The notes below the pieces were generated by a model. It was not told the DNA's origin and searched no databases. It was given only the letters and a program-made list of their open reading frames with translations. A program made the position numbers and the translations under genes. From Streptomyces sp. NBC_01314 (GTDB lineage Bacteria > Actinomycetota > Actinomycetes > Streptomycetales > Streptomycetaceae): DNA of 64,000 nt. The stretch is taken from the NCBI RefSeq assembly GCF_041435215.1, contig NZ_CP108394.1, forward strand, positions 1,488,001-1,552,000. The letters are read 5' to 3'. This document shows, piece after piece, positions 38,697 to 46,487 of the stretch (its first letter is position 1; the number at the start of each line of letters is the position of its first letter).

Positions 38697-39563
38697 TCAG
38701 AGCGGAGTCCGCTCCACCGGAATCCACAGCTCCGCGTCCGCCTGCGCCGCGTCCTGCGACAGCCGGGTCCGCAGGATCTCGGGGCCCGGTCGGCTCCGGT
38801 ACGGATTGGACGGGAACCACTGCGTGAACACGTCCCGCCACAGATACTGCAGCGCCTGTGGGAACGGTCCGGAGTTCTCGAAGACGGCCCAGGTCCCCGC
38901 CGGGACGGTCAGCTCGTCCATGCCGTCGGGCGCGGTGGCGCGGGTCACCGCCCCGTGGAAGTAGTCGAGTTCGGTCCCTTCGGCCCGGCTCTCGGCAATG
39001 TTGTCACTGATCGAGACGATCCCCTGCGGCTCCTGATCGGACAGGCTCTCGATCTGCCGAAGTGTCTCCTGGCCGATGCTCCGGATGAAGTCGGCGATCG
39101 CCGGGTTCACACCCTCGTGCACGAGCGGGACCCGGGTCCTCCTCCCGACCACCCGGAACTCCTCCCTCTCCACGACGCGGTATCGCATGCTGCTGCTCCC
39201 TTCGACGACGAGGCGGAAGGACATCCGGGGCTGGGACCGCAGCGTCGCGCCGGTCCGCCGGGCCTCACCGGGGCCGACGCCGTGCAGGGCACGGAACGCC
39301 CGTGCGAACGCCTCCCCCGAGCCGTAGCCGTAGCGCACGGCGATCTCCAGCAGGGTCCGTTCGCCGGCCAGCACCTCGGCGCCGGCGACGGTGAGCCGTC
39401 GGCGCCGGACGTACTCCGACAGCGGCATGCCCGCGAGCGCGGAGAAGAGCCGCCGCAGGTGGTACTCCGACGTCACCGCGATCCGTGCCAGGTCGGCCAC
39501 CTCGATCGGCTGGTCGAGATGGCGCTCGATGTGCTCCATGGCCTGGTTCAGCCGCTCCAGCAC
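38697..39563 (-). CDS. AraC-family regulator with GyrI-like domain
   Basis: This 288-residue protein has an N-terminal AraC helix-turn-helix pair (PIEVADLARIAVTSEYHLRR and LLEIAVRYGYGSGEAFARAF) and a C-terminal GyrI-like small-molecule-binding domain (VVEREEFRVVGRRTRVPLVH, VPAGTWAVFENSGPFP, ILRTRL). This order is shared with Rob/MarA-type and BmrR-like regulators that sense drugs or metabolites. The GTG at 39563 follows GAAAGGAAGGAG by 7 bases. A G-quadruplex-type run lies about 80 bp upstream. Confidence 0.85.
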   Translation of the reverse strand: MLERLNQAMEHIERHLDQPIEVADLARIAVTSEYHLRRLFSALAGMPLSEYVRRRRLTVAGAEVLAGERTLLEIAVRYGYGSGEAFARAFRALHGVGPGEARRTGATLRSQPRMSFRLVVEGSSSMRYRVVEREEFRVVGRRTRVPLVHEGVNPAIADFIRSIGQETLRQIESLSDQEPQGIVSISDNIAESRAEGTELDYFHGAVTRATAPDGMDELTVPAGTWAVFENSGPFPQALQYLWRDVFTQWFPSNPYRSRPGPEILRTRLSQDAAQADAELWIPVERTPL

Positions 39564-39641
39564 CCCGGTCTCCTTCCTTTCGCTCACCACGCTAGGAAGA
39601 AGCCACCTTGCCGCACCCGACATCCTGTGCCCGCTCCGGTC

Positions 39642-39662
39642 GGGTGGGTGGGTGGGTGGGTG
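39642..39662 (+). other. G-quadruplex-type repeat
   Basis: Five GGG runs separated by single T bases (GGGTGGGTGGGTGGGTGGGT) lie in the 173-bp gap upstream of the AraC-like gene. G3 tracts with one-base loops are the most stable quadruplex class. Confidence 0.7.
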
Positions 39663-39736
39663 AGTAAGCGGGCGAACTGGCCGGCCACAGGCCGCACACG
39701 GCGAAGGGCACCCATGAGCCAGTGCTCTGGGCAGGC

Positions 39737-40111
39737 TCAACGCCGGGCCAGCGCCAGCACACTCAGACCGAACATCAGGACGCCCAGGGGGAGATGGACC
39801 GACGGGACGTGCGCGATACCGAGCACGACCTGGACCGAGGCGAGTACGAGGAAGCCCGACGCGTGCCGGACCGGCCGGGGCGAGCCGCCGCCCGGCTTCC
39901 ACGCCAGCACCGCCGCGAGCACGTACAGCATCGACGCCCCGTACATCACACGGGCCCCGACACTGTGCAGCGTCTCTCCGTAGGACGAAGTCAGCAGCAG
40001 TCCGGCGGAGACCGCCTGGAGGAAGATGGTCAAGGTCTGCAGGGCGATCGCGATCCGCAGGAACGAGGAGCCGCGCTGTGCGTTCGCCGTCGCCGTCACC
40101 TGAGTGGCCAT
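39737..40111 (-). CDS. Small four-helix membrane protein
   Basis: I do not recognise a family. The 124-residue protein has about four hydrophobic helices (IALQTLTIFLQAVSAGLLL, MYGASMLYVLAAVLAW, ASGFLVLASVQVVLGIAHV, LPLGVLMFGLSVLALA) and short loops. It is divergent from the ECF41 sigma gene across a 102-bp gap and may be its target or partner. No cysteine or conserved charged motif suggests chemistry. Confidence 0.7.
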   Translation of the reverse strand: MATQVTATANAQRGSSFLRIAIALQTLTIFLQAVSAGLLLTSSYGETLHSVGARVMYGASMLYVLAAVLAWKPGGGSPRPVRHASGFLVLASVQVVLGIAHVPSVHLPLGVLMFGLSVLALARR

Positions 40112-40213
40112 GCCACAGTCCCCTTTTCCGCCCTCGGGCAGTAGATCGATAAGGTCTCACCGGTACGACGACGCGAGCCCGCGAAAGGTAAGGCGAGGGG
40201 GGCGGCCGAAGGC

Positions 40214-41131
40214 ATGGGGACTATGGGGGCCGGCACGGACGGGACGGCAGGCGAGCGACGCCAACTGGTCAACATCGCCTACCGGTTGCTCGGTTCGGTG
40301 ACCGAGGCCGAGGACGCCGTACAGGATGCCTACGCACGCTGGTACGGGCTGCCACGGGGCCGGCAGGAGGAGATCCTGTCCCCCGGCGCCTGGCTGACGA
40401 CGGTGACCGGCCGTATCTGCCTGGACCTGCTCAGTTCGGCGCGGGCCCGCCGTGAACGCTATGTCGGCGCGTGGCTGCCCGAGCCGCTGCCCGACCGCAC
40501 CGAGCGGGACCACACGGACGGCGTCGGCCCCACCGGTCCCGCGGACCCCGCCGACCAGATCGTCATGGACGAGTCGGTGGCCATGGCCTTCCTCGTCGTC
40601 CTGGAGTCGATGACGCCCGCCGAGCGGGTGGCGTTCGTCCTGCACGACGTCTTCCGGTACCCGTTCGCCGAGATCGCCGACGTCCTTGGCCGGACGCCCG
40701 CGGCCTGCAAGCAGCTGGCGGCCTCCGCCCGACGACGGGTCGGCGGCGCGCGCGCTCCGGTGACGGCGACCGGCCGATCCGACGTGGTGCGGCGCGTCAA
40801 AGTGGCGTGGGAGACCAGGGACATCGCGGCCCTCGTCAATCTCCTCGACCCGGCCGCCGTGATGACCGCCGACGGCGGCGGCATGGTCGGCACCGTCCTG
40901 CGCCCGGTCGAGGGCGGCGCGCGCATCGCCGAGTACATGGCCGCCATCGCCGACAGGGCTCCGGGGCTCGAACTCCTGGAGCGGTCGGTCAACGGCGTAC
41001 CGGGCCTGGTGGCCCGGCGTGCCGGCGTCGTCATGACCGTGGCCTCGTTCGGCATCTCCGAGGGACGCGTCACCCACATCTGGGCGGTCCGCAACCCCGA
41101 GAAGCTGCGGCCGTGGGGGCGGGAGGGCTAG
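40214..41131 (+). CDS. ECF41-group RNA polymerase sigma factor with SnoaL-like domain
   Basis: This 305-residue extracytoplasmic-function sigma factor has sigma region 2 (about 15-80: LLGSVTEAEDAVQDAYARW), the ECF41 linker signature WLPEP at 87-91, and sigma region 4 (about 130-180: RYPFAEIADVLGRTPAACKQ). A C-terminal SnoaL-like domain ends in NPEKL (294-298). In this group the C-terminal domain replaces a separate anti-sigma factor and modulates activity. Targets are usually next to the sigma gene. No ECF41-type promoter was found in the short gap to the membrane-protein gene. Confidence 0.9.
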   Translation: MGTMGAGTDGTAGERRQLVNIAYRLLGSVTEAEDAVQDAYARWYGLPRGRQEEILSPGAWLTTVTGRICLDLLSSARARRERYVGAWLPEPLPDRTERDHTDGVGPTGPADPADQIVMDESVAMAFLVVLESMTPAERVAFVLHDVFRYPFAEIADVLGRTPAACKQLAASARRRVGGARAPVTATGRSDVVRRVKVAWETRDIAALVNLLDPAAVMTADGGGMVGTVLRPVEGGARIAEYMAAIADRAPGLELLERSVNGVPGLVARRAGVVMTVASFGISEGRVTHIWAVRNPEKLRPWGREG

Positions 41132-41229
41132 TGCCTGTCGTACGCCTCTGCCCTCGGCGGAGTGCACGAAGTCGACGTGGGCCCTACCCGCACCGGAGCG
41201 CGCCGGTAGAGCGCGACGCTTCGGAGTGA

Positions 41230-41268
41230 CTCGGGCACCGGCGGGCATCTCCCCCACCGGTGCCCGAG
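41230..41268. terminator. Bidirectional terminator between the sigma factor and P450 genes
   Basis: CTCGGGCACCGG and CCGGTGCCCGAG form a perfect 12-bp stem with a 15-base loop between the convergent genes. Confidence 0.85.
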
Positions 41269-41274
41269 AGTGTG

Positions 41275-42579
41275 TCAGGCGAGGGTCACCTCGACCGGTA
41301 GCTTCTTGATGCCGTTGACGAAGTTGGAGCGGACGCGCGGGACGTCACCGACGAGGCGGATGTCGGCGAGGCGTGGGATCAGCTCCTCGAACATGATGCG
41401 GATCTCCGTGCGGGCCAGCAGGTTGCCCAGGCACAGGTGCGGGCTGCCCTTGCCGAAGGTGACGTGGTCGTTGTCGGCACGGGCGACGTCGAGGTCGTAG
41501 GGGTTGCCGAAGACCTCCTCGTCGCGGTTGCCGGAGGCGTACCACATGACGACCTTGTCGCCCTCCTTGACCTGCTTGCCGCCGAGTTCGACGTCACGGG
41601 TCGCGGTGCGGCGGAAGTGGTAGACGGGGGACGCCCAGCGCAGGAACTCCTCGGTCGCCGTCGGGATCAGCGACGGGTCCTCCTGGAGGCGGGCGAGCTG
41701 CTCCGGGTGCTGGAGCAGGGCCAGCATGGAGTGGGTGATGGTGTGGCGGGTGGTCTCGTTGCCGGCGACGACGAGGAGCAGGAAGTAGTTGTCGAAGTCC
41801 TGCGCGGAGAGCGGGACGCCGTCGCGCGGGGTGGTGTTGACCAGCTTGGAGACCAGGTCGGTGCCGTCGCCGCCGCGTCGCTGCCGGGCCAGTTCGCGGC
41901 CGTACTCGAAGACTTCGAGGGAGGCGGGTGAGCGGAACGGCAGGTGCCGGTACTGCTCGCTCTCCGCGCTGTTCAGCAGGACGTCGGCATAGTCGGGGTC
42001 GGTGTTGCCGATGATGCGGTTGCCCCAGTCGATGAGCCGCTGGTTGTCCTCCGGCGGGACATCGAGGAGCCGGGCGAGGACGTTGATGGGGAAGTCGGCG
42101 GAGACGTCGGCGACGAAGTCGAAGGTGCCCTTGGCGAGGGCCGCGTCGAGGGTGGTGGCGGTGAGGCCGCGCAGGAAGTCGGTGTAGCTGTTGATGACAC
42201 TCGCGCCGAACTGGCGCTGGATCACGCTGCGCAGCGCGCGGTGGCGGACGCCGTCCAGCTCCAGGATGGAGGCGCGGGTCTTGATCTGATCGTCGTCCAC
42301 CTCTTCGAGGTTGACGAACCTCGTCGAGGTGAAGGTCTCGGCGTCGCGGTCGACGCGGGCGATGTCGGCGTGCCGGGTGACCGCCCAGAAGCCGGAGTTG
42401 GGGGCCTCCTCCGGCTGCCAGTGCACCGGGTCCTCGTGGCGCAGGGTGTGGAACATGCGCCACGGGGTGACGCCGTCGGTGAAGTTGTCGAGGTCGGCGA
42501 GGTCCACGTCGTCCAGCGGCATGGGCTCCTGGACGGCTTCGCGCACGAGGGCGGGGGGGAGGTGGGCGGAAGTGGTCAT
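41275..42579 (-). CDS. Cytochrome P450
   Basis: This 434-residue soluble bacterial P450 has the I-helix oxygen motif AGNETTRHT, the ExxR motif in EFLRWASPVYHFRR, and the haem loop FGKGSPHLCLGN with Cys383 as ligand. The start ATG at 42579 is preferred. A GTG at 42603 overlaps the upstream gene stop but has no ribosome site. It lies 20 bp after the glutamine-synthetase-like gene and faces away from ferredoxin and reductase genes that probably supply its electrons. P450 next to a GS-like gene and a 3Fe-4S ferredoxin recalls the mycobacterial morpholine/piperidine monooxygenase clusters. The substrate is unknown. Confidence 0.9.
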   Translation of the reverse strand: MTTSAHLPPALVREAVQEPMPLDDVDLADLDNFTDGVTPWRMFHTLRHEDPVHWQPEEAPNSGFWAVTRHADIARVDRDAETFTSTRFVNLEEVDDDQIKTRASILELDGVRHRALRSVIQRQFGASVINSYTDFLRGLTATTLDAALAKGTFDFVADVSADFPINVLARLLDVPPEDNQRLIDWGNRIIGNTDPDYADVLLNSAESEQYRHLPFRSPASLEVFEYGRELARQRRGGDGTDLVSKLVNTTPRDGVPLSAQDFDNYFLLLVVAGNETTRHTITHSMLALLQHPEQLARLQEDPSLIPTATEEFLRWASPVYHFRRTATRDVELGGKQVKEGDKVVMWYASGNRDEEVFGNPYDLDVARADNDHVTFGKGSPHLCLGNLLARTEIRIMFEELIPRLADIRLVGDVPRVRSNFVNGIKKLPVEVTLA

Positions 42580-42599
42580 GGCGGTGGTTCTCCCGGGCT

Positions 42600-43970
42600 T
42601 CACAGGTGGTAGGCGTACTCGGTGAACTCCCAGTCGGTGACGTGCCGTTGGAAGCGTGCGACCTCATCGCGCTTGTAGGTGAGGTACGAGGTGGTGAAGT
42701 CCTTGCCGAGGAGCTCGGTGAGGGCGGTGTCCGCCTCCAGCGCGTCGAGGGCGGCGGGCAGGCTCATCGGCAGCACGGCCGCTCGGGCGGTGTCGTAGCC
42801 GTAGCCCTCCAGCGGGGCGGGGGGCTCCGCGCCGGCCCGGACGCCGAGCAGCGCGGCGGCGAGCGTGCCCGCGATCAGCAGATACGGGTTGGCTCCGGCG
42901 TCGCCGAGCCGCAGTTCCAGACGGGCGCCGGAGCCGCGCTCGGGCGGGATGCGGACCATGGCGCTGCGGTTGTCCAGGCCCCAGTCGATCAGCCAGGGCG
43001 CGAGGGTGTCCGGGCCGAACCGCTTGTAGGAGTTGACCGTCGGGTTGGCGAGGGCGGCGAGGGCCGGGGCGTGGGCGAGGACGCCGGCGATGGCGTGGCG
43101 GGCGGTGTCGGACAGCCCGTACCGGCCCGCCGGGTCGTCGAAGGTGTTGTGTCCCCGCTCGTCGTCGCAGGACAGGTGGATGTGGAAGCCGGAGCCGCCC
43201 GCGTCGTTGAAGGGCCGGGCCATGAAGGTGGCGAGGCGGCCCTCCTTGCGCGCGAGTTCCTTGACGGCGGCCTTGAAGCGGAAGGAGCGGTCGGCGGCCG
43301 AGAGGGCCTCGGAATGCGTCAGGTTGATCTCGAACTGGCCGCCGTCGAACTCGTGGTTGCCGTTGGTGACGCCGATGCGCAGGTCGCGGAGCCGGCGCAG
43401 GGTGCGCAACAGGTGGTTGTCGGGGTCGGCGCGCAGGCCGGCGGTGTAGACGGCGCCGGCGGCGCCCGAGTAGCGCTTCCAGCCGCTGGGGGACGCGGGG
43501 TCCTCGTCGCAGAGGAAGTACTCGAGTTCGGGTCCGACGACCGGGCGCAGGCCCTGCTCGGCGCAGCGGGCGAGCACCGAGCGCAGCAGGTCGCGGGGGG
43601 ACTCGGGGGCAGGTGCCCCGGTGGCCGGGTCGATGGTCTCGCCGAGACAGGTGGCGACTCCGGGCTCCCAGGGCAGGGCGAGCAGGGTGTCGAGGTCCGG
43701 GCGCACATGGATGTCGGGCAGGCCGGCGTCGAGGCCTCCGGGCACGGGGACGACGTTGCCCTGGGGTGAGGTGTGGTAGACCGCCCGGCAGAAGGCGAGT
43801 CCGTGCTCGCAGGCCGTCGGCAGCTGGTCGAGCAGTACATCGCGGGCCCGGTCGGTGCCGATGAGGTCGGGGTAGGTCACCCGGACCACGTCGATGCCCT
43901 CTGCGGCCAGTCGCTCCTGGTAGTGCCCGACGGCGTAGTGCCCGACGGGCGGCGTTTCGGATGCGCTCAC
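42600..43970 (-). CDS. Glutamine-synthetase-like gamma-glutamyl ligase
   Basis: This 456-residue protein has the glutamine synthetase fold. Beta-grasp residues come first (EGIDVVRVTYPDLIGTDRARD); the catalytic domain holds VGPELEYFL, NHEFDGGQFEIN, GSGFHIHLS, and the glutamate/ATP segment VRIPPERGSGARLELRLGDAGANPYL. It is not a typical GlnA: it lacks a recognisable adenylylation site and sits in a catabolic cluster. Such proteins usually join glutamate to an amine (PuuA, GlnA3/4, anilide or isopropylamide ligases). The GTG at 43970 follows GAGGAG. An operator copy overlaps its promoter. Confidence 0.85.
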   Translation of the reverse strand: MSASETPPVGHYAVGHYQERLAAEGIDVVRVTYPDLIGTDRARDVLLDQLPTACEHGLAFCRAVYHTSPQGNVVPVPGGLDAGLPDIHVRPDLDTLLALPWEPGVATCLGETIDPATGAPAPESPRDLLRSVLARCAEQGLRPVVGPELEYFLCDEDPASPSGWKRYSGAAGAVYTAGLRADPDNHLLRTLRRLRDLRIGVTNGNHEFDGGQFEINLTHSEALSAADRSFRFKAAVKELARKEGRLATFMARPFNDAGGSGFHIHLSCDDERGHNTFDDPAGRYGLSDTARHAIAGVLAHAPALAALANPTVNSYKRFGPDTLAPWLIDWGLDNRSAMVRIPPERGSGARLELRLGDAGANPYLLIAGTLAAALLGVRAGAEPPAPLEGYGYDTARAAVLPMSLPAALDALEADTALTELLGKDFTTSYLTYKRDEVARFQRHVTDWEFTEYAYHL

Positions 43971-43998
43971 CGTTGTCTCCTCGACGACTGGGGCCAAT

Positions 43999-44014
43999 TA
44001 TTTGATTCCAAACG
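43999..44014. promoter_or_regulatory. Cluster operator, copy 1 (before GS-like gene)
   Basis: TATTTGATTCCAAACG lies 29 bp before the GS-like start and overlaps the -10 box. Two further copies are at 44106 and 50572; together they read YRTTTGRDKCYAAACG. Confidence 0.6.
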
Positions 44015-44040
44015 ATAAGAACGACTCCATCGGCCCGCAA
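44012..44040 (-). promoter_or_regulatory. Putative promoter of the GS-P450 operon
   Basis: On the minus strand TTGCGG (44040-44035) and TATCGT (44017-44012) are 17 bp apart. Confidence 0.5.
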
Positions 44041-44077
44041 GGGGCCGGCCACAAAAAATTATCCACCTGGACAGGTA

Positions 44078-44106
44078 TTGACCAGGAGTGGACGACTTTC
44101 TATGTT
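44078..44106 (+). promoter_or_regulatory. Putative promoter of the ferredoxin operon
   Basis: TTGACC (44078-44083) and TATGTT (44101-44106) are 17 bp apart. Operator copy 2 covers the expected transcription start. Confidence 0.6.
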
Positions 44107-44121
44107 GTTTGAAGCCAAACG
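44106..44121. promoter_or_regulatory. Cluster operator, copy 2 (before ferredoxin gene)
   Basis: TGTTTGAAGCCAAACG lies directly between the -10 box and the ribosome site GGAGG of the ferredoxin gene. Confidence 0.6.
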
Positions 44122-44135
44122 AGCTGGAGGTCCCC

Positions 44136-44324
44136 ATGAAGGTCGTCGTCGACATGAACAAGTGCCAGGACCACGGACAGTGCGTGTTCGCCGCCCCGGA
44201 CGTCTTCCAGCTCGACGGGAACGGGCGCCTGGCCTACGTCAGCGACCCCGACGACGCGCTGCTCGACGAGGTCGAGGAAGCCGCCGACGTCTGTCCGCTC
44301 CAGGCCATCCGGATCGAGGCCTGA
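44136..44324 (+). CDS. 3Fe-4S ferredoxin
   Basis: This 62-residue ferredoxin has CysxxHisxxCys at 10-16 and Cys53-Pro, giving three cysteine ligands and so a 3Fe-4S cluster, as in Streptomyces P450 redox partners and MorB of morpholine degraders. The strong GGAGG site five bases before the ATG at 44136 decides the start; an upstream ATG at 44088 would overlap the promoter. It precedes the reductase gene by 4 bp and most likely serves the P450 at 41275-42579. Confidence 0.93.
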   Translation: MKVVVDMNKCQDHGQCVFAAPDVFQLDGNGRLAYVSDPDDALLDEVEEAADVCPLQAIRIEA

Positions 44325-44328
44325 GCAG

Positions 44329-45537
44329 ATGAGCACACGCGTTGTCGTCGCCGGCGCCTCCATGGCGGGTCTGCGGGCCGCCGAGCAGCTGCGGGCGGCG
44401 GGCTGGACCGGGGCCGTCACCGTCGTCGGCGACGAGCCGCACATGCCCTACAACCGGCCCCCGCTCTCCAAGGAGGTGCTGGCAGGCAAGGCGCCCTTCG
44501 AGTCTCTGGCCTTCCGTCCCCGCGCGAGCGTGGCCGACGTGGAGTGGCGGCTCGGCACGCGGGTCGCCGCCGCGCGCCTCGACGAGCGGACCGTCGAGCT
44601 GGACGACGGCTCGACACTGTCGTACGACGGTCTGGTCGTCGCCACCGGTATGCGGCCGCGTCGGCTCGGCTGCTCCGGTCCGCTCGCCGGCCGCCACACG
44701 GTCCGTACGGTGGCCGACGCGCAGGGCCTGCGGGACGAGCTGACCCGGCCCGGTGCCCGGGTGGTCGTGATCGGCGCCGGGTTCATCGGCTGCGAGGTCG
44801 CCGCCACGGCCGTGGGCCTCGGGGTCGCCGAGGTGACCGTGGTCGATCCGCTGCCGCTGCCCATGGTCGGTCCGCTCGGTGAGCTGCTCGGTCGCACGCT
44901 GCTGCGCCGGCACGAGGAGCGCGGGGTGCGGTTCGCGCTCGGCACGGGCGTCGCCGGGTTCGAGGGCGAGGAGCGGGTCACGGGTGTGGTGCTCGGCGAC
45001 GGGACCGTACTGCCCGCCGACGTGGTGGTGGAGTCGGTGGGCTCGGTCGCCAACGTCGAGTGGCTGGAGGGCAACGGCCTCGACCTGTCCGACGGAGTGC
45101 TCACCTGCGAGCAGCTGCGGGTCGGCGGGCGGCCCGAGGTGGTCGCCGTCGGCGATGTCGCCCGTTTCCCCAACGCCCGCTACGACGGCGTACCCCGCCG
45201 GGTCGAGCACTGGTCGATTCCCACGGACACCGCCAAGCACGCGGCGAAGGTGCTGGTCGGCCATCTCACCGGCGCGGAGGCGCAGTCGGCTGCCTTCGGA
45301 CCGCTGCCCACCTTCTGGAGCGACCAGCACGACTTCCGGCTCCAGTCCTTCGGCGCGCCGGTCCTCGGCCGGGACGACGTACGGGTCCTGGACGGCGACC
45401 CGGCCGCGGACGTCCTGGTCGGCTACCACCACGACGGCCGGCTGGTCGGCGTCGTCGCGCTCGGCGGCCCCGCCACCGTGTCCGCCGCCGCCCGCTACCG
45501 CGCCGAGCTGCTCAAGCAGCCCGCCCTCACCGCGTAA
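44329..45537 (+). CDS. FAD-dependent ferredoxin reductase
   Basis: This 402-residue flavoprotein has an FAD site VVVAGASMAGLRAAEQLR (Ser in place of the usual second Gly), the segment MPYNRPPLSKEVLAGK, an NAD site VVVIGAGFIGCEVAATAVG, and EVVAVGDVARFPN. It is the usual putidaredoxin-reductase type that passes electrons from NAD(P)H to a ferredoxin. With the adjacent 3Fe-4S ferredoxin it would form the electron chain for the nearby P450. It is followed after 14 bp by the decarboxylase-like gene. Confidence 0.92.
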   Translation: MSTRVVVAGASMAGLRAAEQLRAAGWTGAVTVVGDEPHMPYNRPPLSKEVLAGKAPFESLAFRPRASVADVEWRLGTRVAAARLDERTVELDDGSTLSYDGLVVATGMRPRRLGCSGPLAGRHTVRTVADAQGLRDELTRPGARVVVIGAGFIGCEVAATAVGLGVAEVTVVDPLPLPMVGPLGELLGRTLLRRHEERGVRFALGTGVAGFEGEERVTGVVLGDGTVLPADVVVESVGSVANVEWLEGNGLDLSDGVLTCEQLRVGGRPEVVAVGDVARFPNARYDGVPRRVEHWSIPTDTAKHAAKVLVGHLTGAEAQSAAFGPLPTFWSDQHDFRLQSFGAPVLGRDDVRVLDGDPAADVLVGYHHDGRLVGVVALGGPATVSAAARYRAELLKQPALTA

Positions 45538-45551
45538 GGACCCTCCTGACC

Positions 45552-46364
45552 ATGACCAGTGTCCGTGGATACTTCCACCCCAAGACGGCGAGCGGCGGCT
45601 CGTCGCTCATCCCCTCCCCGCCCTGGCGCTACTCGGGCGACCTGCTCACCGTCGAGTACCGCACGGACCCCGCGCGGGTGCGTGAACTGCTGCCGGAGCC
45701 ACTGGAGTTGGCCGACGAGGACCCCGGCGCGGTCGCGCTGATCTGGGCCGACTGGCAGTCCTGCTCGGCGTCGGGGGCGGAACTGCTCGACCCCGTGCTC
45801 TCCCAGTACAAGGAGGCCTTCGCGGTCGTCCGCTGCGCGTACAGGGGGCGGACGTACTCGCGGTGCGTCTACATCTGGGTCGACAAGGACTTCGCGATCG
45901 CCCGCGGGCTGCACCAGGGATATCCGAAGAAGCTCGGGTCCATCCACCAGGCGCGGCCCCATCCGCTGGGGCCCGCGCCGCGGATCGAGGCGGGGGCGCG
46001 ATTCGGGGCGACGCTGGCGGCGGCGGACCGGCGGCTCGCGCAGACCGTGGTGACGCTGCGGGAGCCGGCCGAGACGAACGGGTTCGTGAACGCGCATCCC
46101 ATGGCTCATCACCGGTGGCTGCCGTCCATCGAGAAGGGGAAGGGATTGGCCCTCGATGAGCTGATCGAGACCGGGGCGGCTTCCTTCGAGGGGGGTCGGC
46201 CGTGGGTGGGTGAGGCCGAGTTGGAGCTGTTCGAGGCGCCGACCGAGGAGTTGGCCCGCCTGGAGATCCGTGAGCCGATCGCCGCGTACTACCGGCAGGT
46301 GGGGGTCGTCTGGGACGGCGGACGGTTGTTGGAGTCCGGGCTGTCGGGCGCGAGCGCCGAGTAG
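45552..46364 (+). CDS. Acetoacetate-decarboxylase-family protein
   Basis: This 270-residue protein has the acetoacetate decarboxylase fold. The Schiff-base motif is retained in GYPKKLGS, with Lys126 and Lys127 matching Lys115 and Lys116 of the clostridial enzyme. It is therefore likely to be an active decarboxylase, aldolase or dehydratase that works through an imine. The natural substrate is unknown; its place between redox partners and HpaE/D/G-like genes suggests a keto acid of the ring-cleavage pathway or an early aldehyde step. The gap to the next gene contains a copy of an intergenic repeat. Confidence 0.85.
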   Translation: MTSVRGYFHPKTASGGSSLIPSPPWRYSGDLLTVEYRTDPARVRELLPEPLELADEDPGAVALIWADWQSCSASGAELLDPVLSQYKEAFAVVRCAYRGRTYSRCVYIWVDKDFAIARGLHQGYPKKLGSIHQARPHPLGPAPRIEAGARFGATLAAADRRLAQTVVTLREPAETNGFVNAHPMAHHRWLPSIEKGKGLALDELIETGAASFEGGRPWVGEAELELFEAPTEELARLEIREPIAAYYRQVGVVWDGGRLLESGLSGASAE

Positions 46365-46395
46365 GCCCGTCGTCGAACGCGGGTGGTCGGGGGCT

Positions 46396-46444
46396 GGTCG
46401 CGCCCACGCGGCGGAGCCGCATATCCACCCAGCCCCGCGCACCC
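46396..46444. repeat. Intergenic repeat, copy 2
   Basis: It begins GGTCGCGCCCACGCGGCGGA, continues GCCGCATATCCACCC and ends CCGCGCACCC, closely matching 4683-4733. The hairpin here is GCGGC-gga-GCCGC. Confidence 0.6.
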
Positions 46445-46487
46445 AGGTGAGCGGGTCCGTCCCTATCCCGAGAAGGAATCCCCTTTC

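Noticed and set aside
40112-40213. ECF41-type promoter between the sigma gene and the membrane-protein gene
   Set aside because: No sequence close to TGTCACA with a CGTC box at the right spacing was found on either strand.
42579-42603. GTG at 42603 as P450 start
   Set aside because: It overlaps the upstream stop but has no ribosome-binding sequence; the ATG at 42579 gives a normal P450 N-terminus.
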